From positions 719 to 15,663 of the forward strand of contig DHWC01000004.1 of the NCBI GenBank assembly GCA_002412985.1: a DNA stretch of 14,945 bases, read 5' to 3'. This document shows, piece after piece, positions 8,592-14,945 of this stretch. Positions within the stretch are counted from its first letter, which is position 1, and the number at the start of each line of letters is the position of its first letter. This DNA is from Methylocystaceae bacterium UBA5192 (GTDB lineage: Bacteria; Pseudomonadota; Alphaproteobacteria; Rhizobiales; Beijerinckiaceae). The notes below the pieces were generated by a model that did no database searches, had not been told where the DNA came from, and was given only the letters and a program-made list of their open reading frames with translations. Both the position numbers and the translations under genes were made by a program.

Positions 8592-10220
8592 TTAAAGACC
8601 ACCGCCGTCAATGATGGTGGCTTTTTGGTTCTCATCTGACTGCGTAGTAGGCGCGCGCCAAAGTTTTTCATGCAGAAAATACAGGCCAGCAAGCGCGAGC
8701 GTTTGGGATAAGCCTATCTCAAGGGCAATTGTCGTCTCCTTAACGAATACATAAGCAAGAGCGGTCGTTAAGAGCGCAGATGTAAGCGTGAAACTGGCCA
8801 TTTTTCCGTTGCGGCCAGCAAGCGGCCCCGCAGGCGGCGCAACAGGTACCCCCTCCATCGAGGCATAACTCAGATCTGTTAGGGCAGGCGTCGCGCGTCC
8901 GGAGGCGGTAGTGATAGCTCTAACCATGCCTACGGCAATGGTTTCATTCGTAATGCGGTCAATGAGGATAAAGCCGCCTGTCTCGCGGTTCTCCGTAAAG
9001 GGATCGCAGGCGACTGCTGTTTCCAGCGCAAGTTTCGCCTCGCCCATTTCATTGAAATTCAGCACGGCGCCTATCGGCATGGCTTTGGCAAGGCCGGTTT
9101 CAATCTCAATATGGGCGTCAACGCTGACAATGTGAGCTGGCGTTATTTTCGTACCGATTTTTAACAAATAACTTTTGCCAGGAATGAGTGGTTCGCGCAC
9201 AAGCCAAAGAATTTTTGCCTCAAGTCGATCGCCGACCTTAGCGGGAGATACAGGTGAGCACAAAAGATCGCCACGTGAGATGTCAATTTCTTCAGTGAGC
9301 GTTAGCGTGACAGATTGACCTGAGACGCCTCTCTCAAGATCTCCATCATAGGTCACGATGCGTGCGACGCGCGTGTCGCGGCCTGCTGGGAGAATTCGGA
9401 TAATATCACCGGGGCGGATGTTGCCGCCGCCGATCAGGCCTGAAAAACCTCTAAAATCGAGGTTAGGTCGATTGACCCATTGCACTGGAAAACGAAACGG
9501 CGCGATTTGAGTGCTATCTTCAATGGCTACTGCCTCAAGATACCCAAGAAGCGGCGGTCCTTTGTGCCAGTCCATATGGGCGCTTTTTTTGACAAGATTG
9601 TCTCCGTCTTTGGCGACAAGAGGGGCGACGTAAATAGATGTAAAACGTAGGTTTTTTGCAAAATCGCGAAAGTCCGCTTCAATCTTGCGAAAAACCTCTT
9701 CGCTGTAGCTGACGAGATCCATTTTATTGACGGCGACAACAACATGGCGCACGCCAAACATTGATGTGATCACGCTATGACGACGTGTTTGTGGCAAGAT
9801 ACCCTTGCGTGCGTCGACAAGAAGAATTGCTAGGTCGGCTGTTGACGCGCCAACAGCCATGTTGCGCGTATATTGTTCGTGTCCAGGAGTATCTGCGACA
9901 ATGAACTTACGCTTTTCTGTGGCAAAATAGCGATAAGCTACGTCAATCGTGATGCCTTGCTCACGTTCGGCGGCTAGTCCATCTACGAGCAGTGCAAAAT
10001 CTAGCGCTTCTCCTTGCGTGCCATGTTTTTTGGAGTCGGTTTCAAGCGCGGCGATGAGATCGTCGGGGGCAAGATCTGCATCAAAAAGAAGCCGACCGAT
10101 AAGTGTTGATTTGCCATCATCAACGGAGCCGCATGTGATGAACCGCAGCAACGGCTTATCGGCGATGACAAGTTTCGATGATCCGGTGTGCGGCGCGTGT
10201 GTGGCAAGAGCGCTAGGCAT
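8592..10220 (-). CDS. cysN: Sulfate adenylyltransferase GTPase subunit CysN with a C-terminal DUF2061-like membrane segment
   Basis: CysN is the GTPase subunit that drives CysD to form APS (adenylyl sulfate) from ATP and sulfate. From the chosen start it has 542 residues. The GTPase domain has G1 GSVDDGKS at 31-38, G3 DTPGH at 110-114 and G4 NKMD at 165-168, followed by EF-Tu-like beta-barrel domains (about 240-440). E. coli CysN ends near 475; here the chain runs on with two hydrophobic helices (about 476-492 and 497-516) ending in YFLHEKLW. That pattern resembles DUF2061, a small two-helix membrane domain. It is not APS kinase, the usual C-terminal fusion. The ATG at 10220 is chosen because it has AGGAAGG about 11 bases upstream and sits 1 nt after the cysD stop; an in-frame start at 10277 would overlap cysD by 56 nt. 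The CysN call is certain; the DUF2061 call is by pattern only. Confidence 0.96.
   Translation of the reverse strand: MPSALATHAPHTGSSKLVIADKPLLRFITCGSVDDGKSTLIGRLLFDADLAPDDLIAALETDSKKHGTQGEALDFALLVDGLAAEREQGITIDVAYRYFATEKRKFIVADTPGHEQYTRNMAVGASTADLAILLVDARKGILPQTRRHSVITSMFGVRHVVVAVNKMDLVSYSEEVFRKIEADFRDFAKNLRFTSIYVAPLVAKDGDNLVKKSAHMDWHKGPPLLGYLEAVAIEDSTQIAPFRFPVQWVNRPNLDFRGFSGLIGGGNIRPGDIIRILPAGRDTRVARIVTYDGDLERGVSGQSVTLTLTEEIDISRGDLLCSPVSPAKVGDRLEAKILWLVREPLIPGKSYLLKIGTKITPAHIVSVDAHIEIETGLAKAMPIGAVLNFNEMGEAKLALETAVACDPFTENRETGGFILIDRITNETIAVGMVRAITTASGRATPALTDLSYASMEGVPVAPPAGPLAGRNGKMASFTLTSALLTTALAYVFVKETTIALEIGLSQTLALAGLYFLHEKLWRAPTTQSDENQKATIIDGGGL
8595..8626. terminator. Probable bidirectional terminator shared by polA and cysN
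   Basis: CCACC at 8599-8603 pairs with GGTGG at 8616-8620, the stem is prolonged by AAAG against CTTT with one bulged A, and five T's follow on the plus strand (8622-8626). On the minus strand the hairpin is followed by TTTAATTT. It lies just after the polA stop and overlaps the last codons of cysN. The 12-base loop and short GC stem make it moderate, but its place between convergent genes supports it. Confidence 0.5.
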
Positions 10221-10221
10221 A

Positions 10222-11139
10222 TTAAAAATAGCCTTCCTGCTTTTTCTGCTCCATTGAGCTGGAACCATCATGATCAATCAGGCGGCCCTGTCTTTCTGAG
10301 GATCGGCTGGCGCGCATTTCTGCTATGATATCTTCGAGTGTTGTCGCGGTGCTTTCAAAGCCGCCTGTTAGGGGATAGCAACCCAGTGTCCGAAAGCGCA
10401 CCATTTTATGCTCAATCTTTTCGCCAGGCAGGAGTTTCATACGATCGTCGTCGACCATAATTAAAGCGCCGTCGCGGCTGACAACGGGGCGCTCTTTGGC
10501 AAAATAGAGGGGCACTACTGGAATGTTTTCACGCGCAATATAGTCCCAAACGTCTGCTTCGGTCCAATTAGACATCGGGAAAATACGCAATGATTCTCCT
10601 TGCGCCTTACGCGTATTGTAAAGGCGCCAAAATTCAGGACGTTGATTTTTAGGGTCCCATCGATGTTGCGCTGTTCGAAACGACAGGACACGCTCTTTCG
10701 CACGAGATTTTTCTTCGTCTCGTCGTGCGCCACCAAATGCTGCGTCGAACTTCCATTTATCAAGAGCTTGTTTTAGGGCTTCCGTTTTCATGATCTGCGT
10801 GTGCAGTTTTGATCCATGATCAAAGGGGCTGATTTTCATATCAATCCCTTGTGGGTTGATATACTCCAGCATTTCGACGCCAAGTTCTTTGATGGTTTTG
10901 TCTCTAAACGCAATCATTTCCTTAAATTTCCACATCGTATTGACGTGAAGAAGTGGAAATGGCGGCTTTGACGGATAAAAAGCCTTAAGCGCTAGATGCA
11001 GCATTGCGGCTGAGTCTTTGCCAATAGAATAGAGCATAACGGGACGCTCTACTTCTGCAACTGTTTCGCGCAGGATGTGAATGCTTTCAGCTTCAAGTCT
11101 ATCTAGGTGACCGAGCGCGCGGGTGGGCACTGTCGTCAT
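10222..11139 (-). CDS. cysD: Sulfate adenylyltransferase catalytic subunit CysD
   Basis: CysD is the catalytic ATP sulfurylase subunit, an ATP pyrophosphatase-fold protein that transfers AMP to sulfate while CysN hydrolyses GTP. The 305 residues match the family length. The PP-loop SIGKDSA lies at 38-44, LLHVNTMWKFKEM follows near 83-95, and the conserved block AAFGGARRDEEKSRAKER and the tail region LRTLGCYPLT-like RFRTLGCYPLTGG are present. The start overlaps the cysH stop as ATGA (11136-11139), with AGGAG about ten bases upstream inside cysH, so translation is likely coupled. The stop is 1 nt before cysN, keeping the two subunits of the heterodimer in balanced supply. Nothing unusual is seen. 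Confidence 0.97.
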   Translation of the reverse strand: MTTVPTRALGHLDRLEAESIHILRETVAEVERPVMLYSIGKDSAAMLHLALKAFYPSKPPFPLLHVNTMWKFKEMIAFRDKTIKELGVEMLEYINPQGIDMKISPFDHGSKLHTQIMKTEALKQALDKWKFDAAFGGARRDEEKSRAKERVLSFRTAQHRWDPKNQRPEFWRLYNTRKAQGESLRIFPMSNWTEADVWDYIARENIPVVPLYFAKERPVVSRDGALIMVDDDRMKLLPGEKIEHKMVRFRTLGCYPLTGGFESTATTLEDIIAEMRASRSSERQGRLIDHDGSSSMEQKKQEGYF

Positions 11140-11888
11140 GGTGAGGACTCCTGCCCTAAAGATGCGCGGCTAAGTCGGCCCTCGGCATCAATATGCAGAC
11201 CGCATTCTTTTTTCTCATCTTGTTCCCACCACCAGCGTCCCGCGCGTTCGCTTTCACCGGGCGCAATGGCGCGCGTACAGGGCGCGCAGCCAATTGAAAG
11301 AAATCCCTTATCATGTAGCGTGTTGACGGGAATGGCGAGTTCCTGCGTTTGCGTAACAATACGATCGCGCGTGTAGTCGATGAGCGGATTAATTTTTATG
11401 ATTTTATGTCCTGTGTCATAGGCGACAAATGTTGTGTCAGCGCGACTTTGCGACTGATCTGCGCGCAATCCGGTCACCCATGCAGAGGCGCCGTCAAGAA
11501 GTCGTTTCAAAGGCTCAACTTTACGAATAGCGCAGCATGCTTTGCGCGCATCGAGAGATTTGTAAAATCCATTCACGCCCTGTTCGGCAATCAGCGCCTC
11601 GAGAGGGGCTGTTTGGGCATAAACAGCTGGGATACGGTGCGCATAGCGCGCTTCAGTGCGTTCCCAAAGCTCGTATGTTTCTGGAAACAGACGGCCCGTA
11701 TCAATGGTTGCAATCTCAATATCGAGCGCTTGTGTGAAGATTGAGTGTGTGATGAGCTGATCTTCAACGCCAAAGCTTGTTGTGAAAATAATACGTCCAG
11801 GAATAAATTCTCTGATCAGGAGAAGCCGGTGATCGAGATCAAGAGGCTTTATCCGTGGCGAGAGGATATCGACAAGCGATGGATTCAT
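11136..11888 (-). CDS. cysH: Assimilatory APS reductase (iron-sulfur CysH)
   Basis: This enzyme reduces APS to sulfite and AMP using thioredoxin or a similar thiol. Of its 250 residues, the PP-loop-like TTSFGVED is at 36-43. The iron-sulfur signature that separates APS reductases from PAPS reductases is complete: Cys118-Cys119 (ARKACCAIRK) with Cys201 and Cys204 (GCAPCTR). The catalytic cysteine is Cys229 in KKECGLH near the C-terminus. APS preference therefore fits the absence of an APS kinase from this operon. I chose the ATG at 11888 because it overlaps the DUF934 stop as ATGA (11885-11888), as at the other junctions; the frame is open for 31 more codons upstream, but those lie inside the preceding gene. 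Confidence 0.95.
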   Translation of the reverse strand: MNPSLVDILSPRIKPLDLDHRLLLIREFIPGRIIFTTSFGVEDQLITHSIFTQALDIEIATIDTGRLFPETYELWERTEARYAHRIPAVYAQTAPLEALIAEQGVNGFYKSLDARKACCAIRKVEPLKRLLDGASAWVTGLRADQSQSRADTTFVAYDTGHKIIKINPLIDYTRDRIVTQTQELAIPVNTLHDKGFLSIGCAPCTRAIAPGESERAGRWWWEQDEKKECGLHIDAEGRLSRASLGQESSP

Positions 11889-12388
11889 TGCATAGCCTTC
11901 CGACGCGCGTCGAGGATCGAGCCTGACGAAAGATAGCCACGCTGATAGGTTCGTTGATGTGTCTTGCTTGCTGAACGCCATTGCGTTTCATTCTGGCGCT
12001 GAGCCAGGTCATCTGGAATTTCGACTGTGTCAAACCCGCAACCAAGCGCATGGGCATATTGATCTGCGAGCAGTCGACCGCTAGCGCGTAACTCACCTCG
12101 ATAACCTGCGCGTCGAACGAGGCGCGCGAGGGAAAATCCGCGCCCATCCGCAAAGGAGGGGAAGGCGATGGCGATAAGGCCAAGCTTTGCAAGAACAGGA
12201 GTGAGTTTATCGATTTCCAGAGTATTGTCGATAATGACGCCAATATCCCCGTTAGCGCCACGCGCCTTCAAGGCGTTATCTAGTCGCTCGAGAGAAATAA
12301 TAATTTTTCCATTTTCAGGAAGGGCTTCCTCGTCCGCTAGGCGACGCCAGTCATCTGCCACAAACTCGCCCTTAGATATCAGCGCCAT
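11885..12388 (-). CDS. DUF934 protein of the sulfite reduction operon
   Basis: This 167-residue protein matches DUF934, a family nearly always encoded next to cysI in Proteobacteria and often labelled a putative oxidoreductase, though its biochemistry is not settled. The recognisable conserved core is FPSFADGRGFS at 76-86 followed by ARLVRRAGYRGELRASG and QYAHALGCGFDTVEI (110-124). There are no cysteine clusters for an iron-sulfur site, only Cys117, and no signal peptide or membrane segment. The start at 12388 is supported by GGGAGGGAG just upstream and by a 17-nt overlap with the end of cysI; an in-frame ORF extends 39 codons further, wholly inside cysI, and I reject that start. The stop overlaps the cysH ATG. 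A helper role for CysI, perhaps assembly or electron delivery, is inferred from context. Confidence 0.9.
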   Translation of the reverse strand: MALISKGEFVADDWRRLADEEALPENGKIIISLERLDNALKARGANGDIGVIIDNTLEIDKLTPVLAKLGLIAIAFPSFADGRGFSLARLVRRAGYRGELRASGRLLADQYAHALGCGFDTVEIPDDLAQRQNETQWRSASKTHQRTYQRGYLSSGSILDARRKAMQ

Positions 12389-14096
12389 CTTCTCCCTCCC
12401 GGCGTAAGACGTCCTTGAAGCGGGCGTGGCCAAGGCGACGCCATGTATCAATAAAAGCCTCAGTTTCATGGCGTTCAGCAAGGTAGAAATCAACGAGATG
12501 TTCAATAACCTCGGGGACTTGATCTGCGCTCACGCCTGGACCAAGAATTTCGCCGATTGACGCCGAGAATCCTGGATCGCCGCCAAGTGTGATTTGATAG
12601 GATTCTTGGCCTTTCTTCTCAAGACCAAGCACGCCGATAGCGCCGATGTGATGATGGCCGCAAGCGTTAATGCAGCCGGAGATCTTGATGCCGAGCTTCC
12701 CAATGCGGCGTTGACGGGCCATATCGGAAAAACGTTGAGAAATCGCTTGTGCGATCGGTATTGATCTTGCTGTCGCTAGCGAGCAATAGTCGAGACCGGG
12801 GCAAGAGATAATATCAGAAACAAGCCCGGCATTAGCAGTAGCGAGGTCTGCTGCGTCTAATGTTTGCCAGAGCGCAAAAAGATCATCCTTTTTGACATGG
12901 GGCAAAATAATATTTTGCTCGTGGCTCACTCGGAGCTCGCCAAAACCAAATCTGTCGCATGCATCGGCAAGAACGCGCATCTGATGCGATGTTGCGTCGC
13001 CTGGGATACCGTTAATAGGTTTCAAAGAGACAGTGACGATGGCATAGCCGGCTATTTTATGTTCGCTGACATTGACACTAACAAAATGATCGAAGGCTGG
13101 CGTTTCTACTCGGGCTTTCGCAAGCTTTGAGGATTCTGACGGCAAGATCTCGTAGGGCGGCGGCGTGAAAGATGCCGCTACGCGTTCAAATTCCTGTGGG
13201 TCTTGTTGGAATGCAGTATGATCCATGGCGGCAAATTCTTTTTCAACAGCCGCGCGAATTGTCTCAATGCCTTTTTCATGTACTAGGATTTTAATACGCG
13301 CCTTATACTTATTATCACGGCGACCATAGCGGTTATAGACGCGCATAATGGCTTCAAGATACGCCAGTAGTGCGGAGCGGGGCACATATTCTCGGATGAT
13401 TTTGCCAATGAATGGAGAGCGGCCGAGCCCTCCGCCAATAATAACGCAATAACCGATCTCGCCTGACGCATTTTTGACAAGGCGTAAGCCGATGTCATGT
13501 GCGAGTGTGGCGGCGCGATCATGGGTTGCGCCAGTGATGGCAATTTTAAATTTACGCGGAAGGAAGGAGAATTCTGGGTGGGCGCTTGACCATTGACGCA
13601 GGAATTCAGCAGTTGGACGTGGATCTTCAATTTCATCTGCGGCGACACCAGCAAAATGATCCGCTGTTACATTGCGGATGCAATTGCCTGAGGTCTGTAT
13701 GGCATGCATATCGACTTCAGCCAGAGCTTCGAGAATATCTGGCGTATCAATTAATCTGGGCCAATTATATTGTAGGTTCTGTCGAGTTGTGAAATGACCA
13801 TATCCTTTATCCCAACGGTCGGCGATTTCGGCTAGTCGCCGCATTTGTTGAGAAGTCAGCGTGCCATAGGGAATTGCGACGCGTAACATGTAGGCGTGCA
13901 ATTGAAGATATAAGCCATTCATAAGACGGAACGGACGAAACTCTTCCTCAGTAAGCGATCCTTCTAGTCTTCTGCGAACTTGCTCCCGGAATTCAGCAAC
14001 GCGTTCACGAATAAAATCCTTATCAAATTCATCATATTGATAAGTAGTCTTGGGTGAATTGATGCGCGAAAGAGTATTCGTATCATTCAAGCTCAT
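12372..14096 (-). CDS. cysI: Sulfite reductase hemoprotein (siroheme, [4Fe-4S]) CysI
   Basis: This nitrite/sulfite reductase family protein carries out six-electron reduction of sulfite to sulfide. The 574 residues hold two ferredoxin-like/siroheme repeats. The iron-sulfur/siroheme cysteines are Cys432 and Cys438 (SCPGLDYC) and Cys475 and Cys479 (GCINACG). GHFTTRQNLQ at 100-109 is the typical substrate-side arginine region. The sequence type is of the single-protein enzymes that take electrons from ferredoxin, and no CysJ flavoprotein is encoded here; the operon-head ferredoxin may supply it. Tyr69 and Cys139 sit where mycobacterial NirA has a Tyr-Cys crosslink. The ATG at 14096 is chosen over one at 14129: it has GGAG about six to eight bases upstream and overlaps DUF2849 by only 14 nt. 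Nitrite reduction cannot be excluded by sequence alone, but the cys context argues for sulfite. Confidence 0.95.
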   Translation of the reverse strand: MSLNDTNTLSRINSPKTTYQYDEFDKDFIRERVAEFREQVRRRLEGSLTEEEFRPFRLMNGLYLQLHAYMLRVAIPYGTLTSQQMRRLAEIADRWDKGYGHFTTRQNLQYNWPRLIDTPDILEALAEVDMHAIQTSGNCIRNVTADHFAGVAADEIEDPRPTAEFLRQWSSAHPEFSFLPRKFKIAITGATHDRAATLAHDIGLRLVKNASGEIGYCVIIGGGLGRSPFIGKIIREYVPRSALLAYLEAIMRVYNRYGRRDNKYKARIKILVHEKGIETIRAAVEKEFAAMDHTAFQQDPQEFERVAASFTPPPYEILPSESSKLAKARVETPAFDHFVSVNVSEHKIAGYAIVTVSLKPINGIPGDATSHQMRVLADACDRFGFGELRVSHEQNIILPHVKKDDLFALWQTLDAADLATANAGLVSDIISCPGLDYCSLATARSIPIAQAISQRFSDMARQRRIGKLGIKISGCINACGHHHIGAIGVLGLEKKGQESYQITLGGDPGFSASIGEILGPGVSADQVPEVIEHLVDFYLAERHETEAFIDTWRRLGHARFKDVLRREGEDGADI

Positions 14097-14409
14097 CTGG
14101 CGCTCCACGTGCTTGTTTGCCCAGATCAAGTCTTACGCTAGGGCCCTTAATTCGCATTTTTTCACGGTAATGCAGCGGTCTTGGCGCGCCGTCGTCAGTT
14201 ATCTCAACATCTGTCAAATAGACATCAACAATAATATTCGCAGAAGAATCAGCTTTTCCAATCGTTTCTAATGTTTGAGCCTCTTCTTGGCTTTTTGCAA
14301 TTCTCGCCTGACGAAAATCTCTTTCCCATCCATTATGACCAAGAAAGACAACTTCGCCATCCTTAAGATTGGAGGCAAGCAGGATTTGCGGATGTTTCAA
14401 TTGTGTCAT
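14083..14409 (-). CDS. DUF2849 protein
   Basis: This 108-residue protein resembles DUF2849, a small alphaproteobacterial family found just upstream of cysI. Recognisable features are the opening HPQILLASNLKDGEVVFL, the middle block VDVYLTDVEI and the closing REKMRIKGPSVRLDLGKQ. It has no cysteine, no signal peptide and no membrane helix, so it is a cytosolic protein that does not bind a metal cluster through cysteines. Its function is unknown; constant linkage to cysI suggests a part in sulfite reductase function or assembly. The ATG at 14409 overlaps the ferredoxin stop (TGATG) with AGGA six bases upstream; a GTG one codon earlier (14412) is possible but sits too close to that RBS. Its last 14 nt overlap cysI. 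Confidence 0.88.
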   Translation of the reverse strand: MTQLKHPQILLASNLKDGEVVFLGHNGWERDFRQARIAKSQEEAQTLETIGKADSSANIIVDVYLTDVEITDDGAPRPLHYREKMRIKGPSVRLDLGKQARGAPDELE

Positions 14410-14762
14410 CACGTTTCCTGTGCGATCTTGAGCTGCAATCCACTCATTTCATCTGTCCAAATTATCTGGCAGCAAAGTCGTGAATTTTCATACAGCATTG
14501 GGAGCTCATCGAGCTTTTCTAACTCATCCTCTCGGGGAGGCGGTATGAGCGCTACAGATTGTTCAGACAGAACAATATGACATTCAGCGCAGGCTAGGGC
14601 TCCCCCGCAGGTATTATCCATCCCTATCCCATGATCGCGAAGGATTTCCATCAGTCGCCAACCTTCTACAGCTTCGAGCTGATGAATGACGCCAGCGCGA
14701 TCTTCAACAAAGAAGTGCGGCGTTTTATTATCAGCGAGTGGCGATTGCGCATGCGATTTCAC
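14409..14762 (-). CDS. Adrenodoxin-type [2Fe-2S] ferredoxin at the head of the sulfur operon
   Basis: A 117-residue small electron carrier. The cluster ligands are Cys52, Cys58 and Cys61 (TCGGALACAEC, CX5CX2C) and Cys98, 37 residues later, which is adrenodoxin-type spacing; the acidic helix before it (REDELEKLDELP, 77-88) is also typical of that group. The residue before the last ligand, usually glycine or alanine, is Cys97 here (RLCCQI). The first 13 residues are a variable extension. The start is a GTG at 14762 with no strong RBS; no in-frame ATG is available upstream, so the exact start is uncertain. It overlaps the next gene. Placed ahead of cysI in an operon lacking cysJ, it is probably the electron donor to sulfite reductase, itself reduced by a reductase encoded elsewhere. 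Adrenodoxin-like ferredoxins also serve P450s and iron-sulfur assembly. Confidence 0.92.
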   Translation of the reverse strand: MKSHAQSPLADNKTPHFFVEDRAGVIHQLEAVEGWRLMEILRDHGIGMDNTCGGALACAECHIVLSEQSVALIPPPREDELEKLDELPMLYENSRLCCQIIWTDEMSGLQLKIAQET

Positions 14763-14945
14763 GGCGAATGTTGTCCGGTTATGATCACGATTTATCCCTA
14801 GTGTCGGCAGGAATTTGCGTCCGAAAAGCCGACTTACCTAGGTGAGCACGTCCAATAACCTAAAATGCAGGCAAGTCAATTCACTTAAATTTATTGCTTA
14901 AAAAAATTATTCACAAAAATTATATGTTAAATTAATTTCAAAGGA
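14763..14945 (-). promoter_or_regulatory. Upstream region of the sulfate-assimilation operon: candidate promoter, palindrome and leader hairpin
   Basis: All seven sulfur genes are read leftward from here, so the operon promoter should lie in this stretch. The outer part (about 14876-14945) is strikingly AT-rich. On the minus strand TATAAT occurs at 14924-14919, with its -35 position at or beyond the window edge; alternatively TTGACT at 14879-14874 has a weak TATTGG 16 bases on. The perfect palindrome ACCTAGGT (14836-14843), within the imperfect 14-mer CTTACCTAGGTGAG, is a possible operator. GTCGGC at 14803-14808 and GCCGAC at 14828-14833 could pair in the leader RNA. I recognise no known riboswitch. 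Specific elements are tentative. Confidence 0.4.

Noticed and set aside
8592..8820. CysN tail as an APS kinase (CysC) fusion
   Set aside because: The tail is about 70 residues of hydrophobic helices with no second P-loop; APS kinase needs about 170 residues and a GxxGxGKST motif.
10221..10277. Longer CysN with 19 extra N-terminal residues starting at 10277
   Set aside because: The extension lies inside cysD, shows no CysN-like sequence, and the ATG at 10220 has a good RBS 1 nt after the cysD stop.
11349..11744. 131-codon open frame on the plus strand within cysH
   Set aside because: It is an antisense shadow of a conserved gene with no recognisable domain or RBS.
11136..11888. CysH as a PAPS reductase
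   Set aside because: The CC and CxxC iron-sulfur cysteines are all present, and they are absent from PAPS reductases.
11889..11981. 31-residue N-terminal extension of CysH
   Set aside because: It lies wholly inside the DUF934 gene; the ATG at 11888 gives the ATGA overlap used elsewhere in the operon.
12389..12505. 39-residue extension of the DUF934 protein
   Set aside because: It overlaps cysI coding sequence; a strong RBS (GGGAGGGAG) immediately precedes the internal start at 12388.
1..14945. Mobile element, prophage, CRISPR array, tRNA or toxin-antitoxin pair
   Set aside because: I looked for transposases, integrases, regular spaced repeats and tRNA-like folds and saw none; nearly all of the window is accounted for by housekeeping and sulfur genes.

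Overview
The window reads as chromosomal DNA of an alphaproteobacterium. The grounds are protein style (short unimodular QueF, a 904-residue ValRS with C-terminal coiled coil, a PolA of about 1000 residues) and above all the gene order DUF2849 - cysI - DUF934 - cysH, which is characteristic of Alphaproteobacteria. Order Hyphomicrobiales is my best guess, at low confidence. Base composition looks close to balanced and fairly even across genes, so I see no sign of a transferred island, prophage, IS element, CRISPR array, tRNA or rRNA.

Left part (1-1232, minus strand): the start of queF (preQ0 reductase, queuosine pathway; its C-terminus lies beyond the window edge), preceded by an unrecognised secreted protein with six cysteines in its mature part. 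A divergent intergenic region (1233-1454) separates these from the plus-strand genes.

Middle (1455-8582, plus strand): three housekeeping genes, eno (enolase), valS (valyl-tRNA synthetase) and polA (DNA polymerase I with all three activities apparently intact). The eno-valS gap carries a strong hairpin without a U-tract and a second small hairpin directly in front of a valS start that has no visible ribosome binding site.

Right part (8592-14762, minus strand): a tightly packed seven-gene assimilatory sulfate reduction operon, transcribed leftward as [2Fe-2S] ferredoxin - DUF2849 - cysI - DUF934 - cysH - cysD - cysN. CysD and CysN activate sulfate to APS. CysH, with the CC...CxxC iron-sulfur signature, reduces APS directly to sulfite. 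CysI (siroheme and [4Fe-4S]) reduces sulfite to sulfide. There is no APS kinase domain on CysN and no flavoprotein subunit cysJ; the ferredoxin at the operon head is the obvious candidate electron donor. Every junction is an overlap or a 1-nt gap, implying translational coupling. polA and cysN converge on a shared hairpin that lies inside the last codons of cysN. The 183 bp upstream of the ferredoxin are AT-rich at the far end and hold a palindrome and candidate promoter elements.

The most unusual points are the CysN C-terminus, which ends in a two-helix membrane segment resembling DUF2061 in place of the common CysC fusion; the adrenodoxin-type ferredoxin built into the sulfite reductase operon; and the unknown six-cysteine exported protein beside queF.
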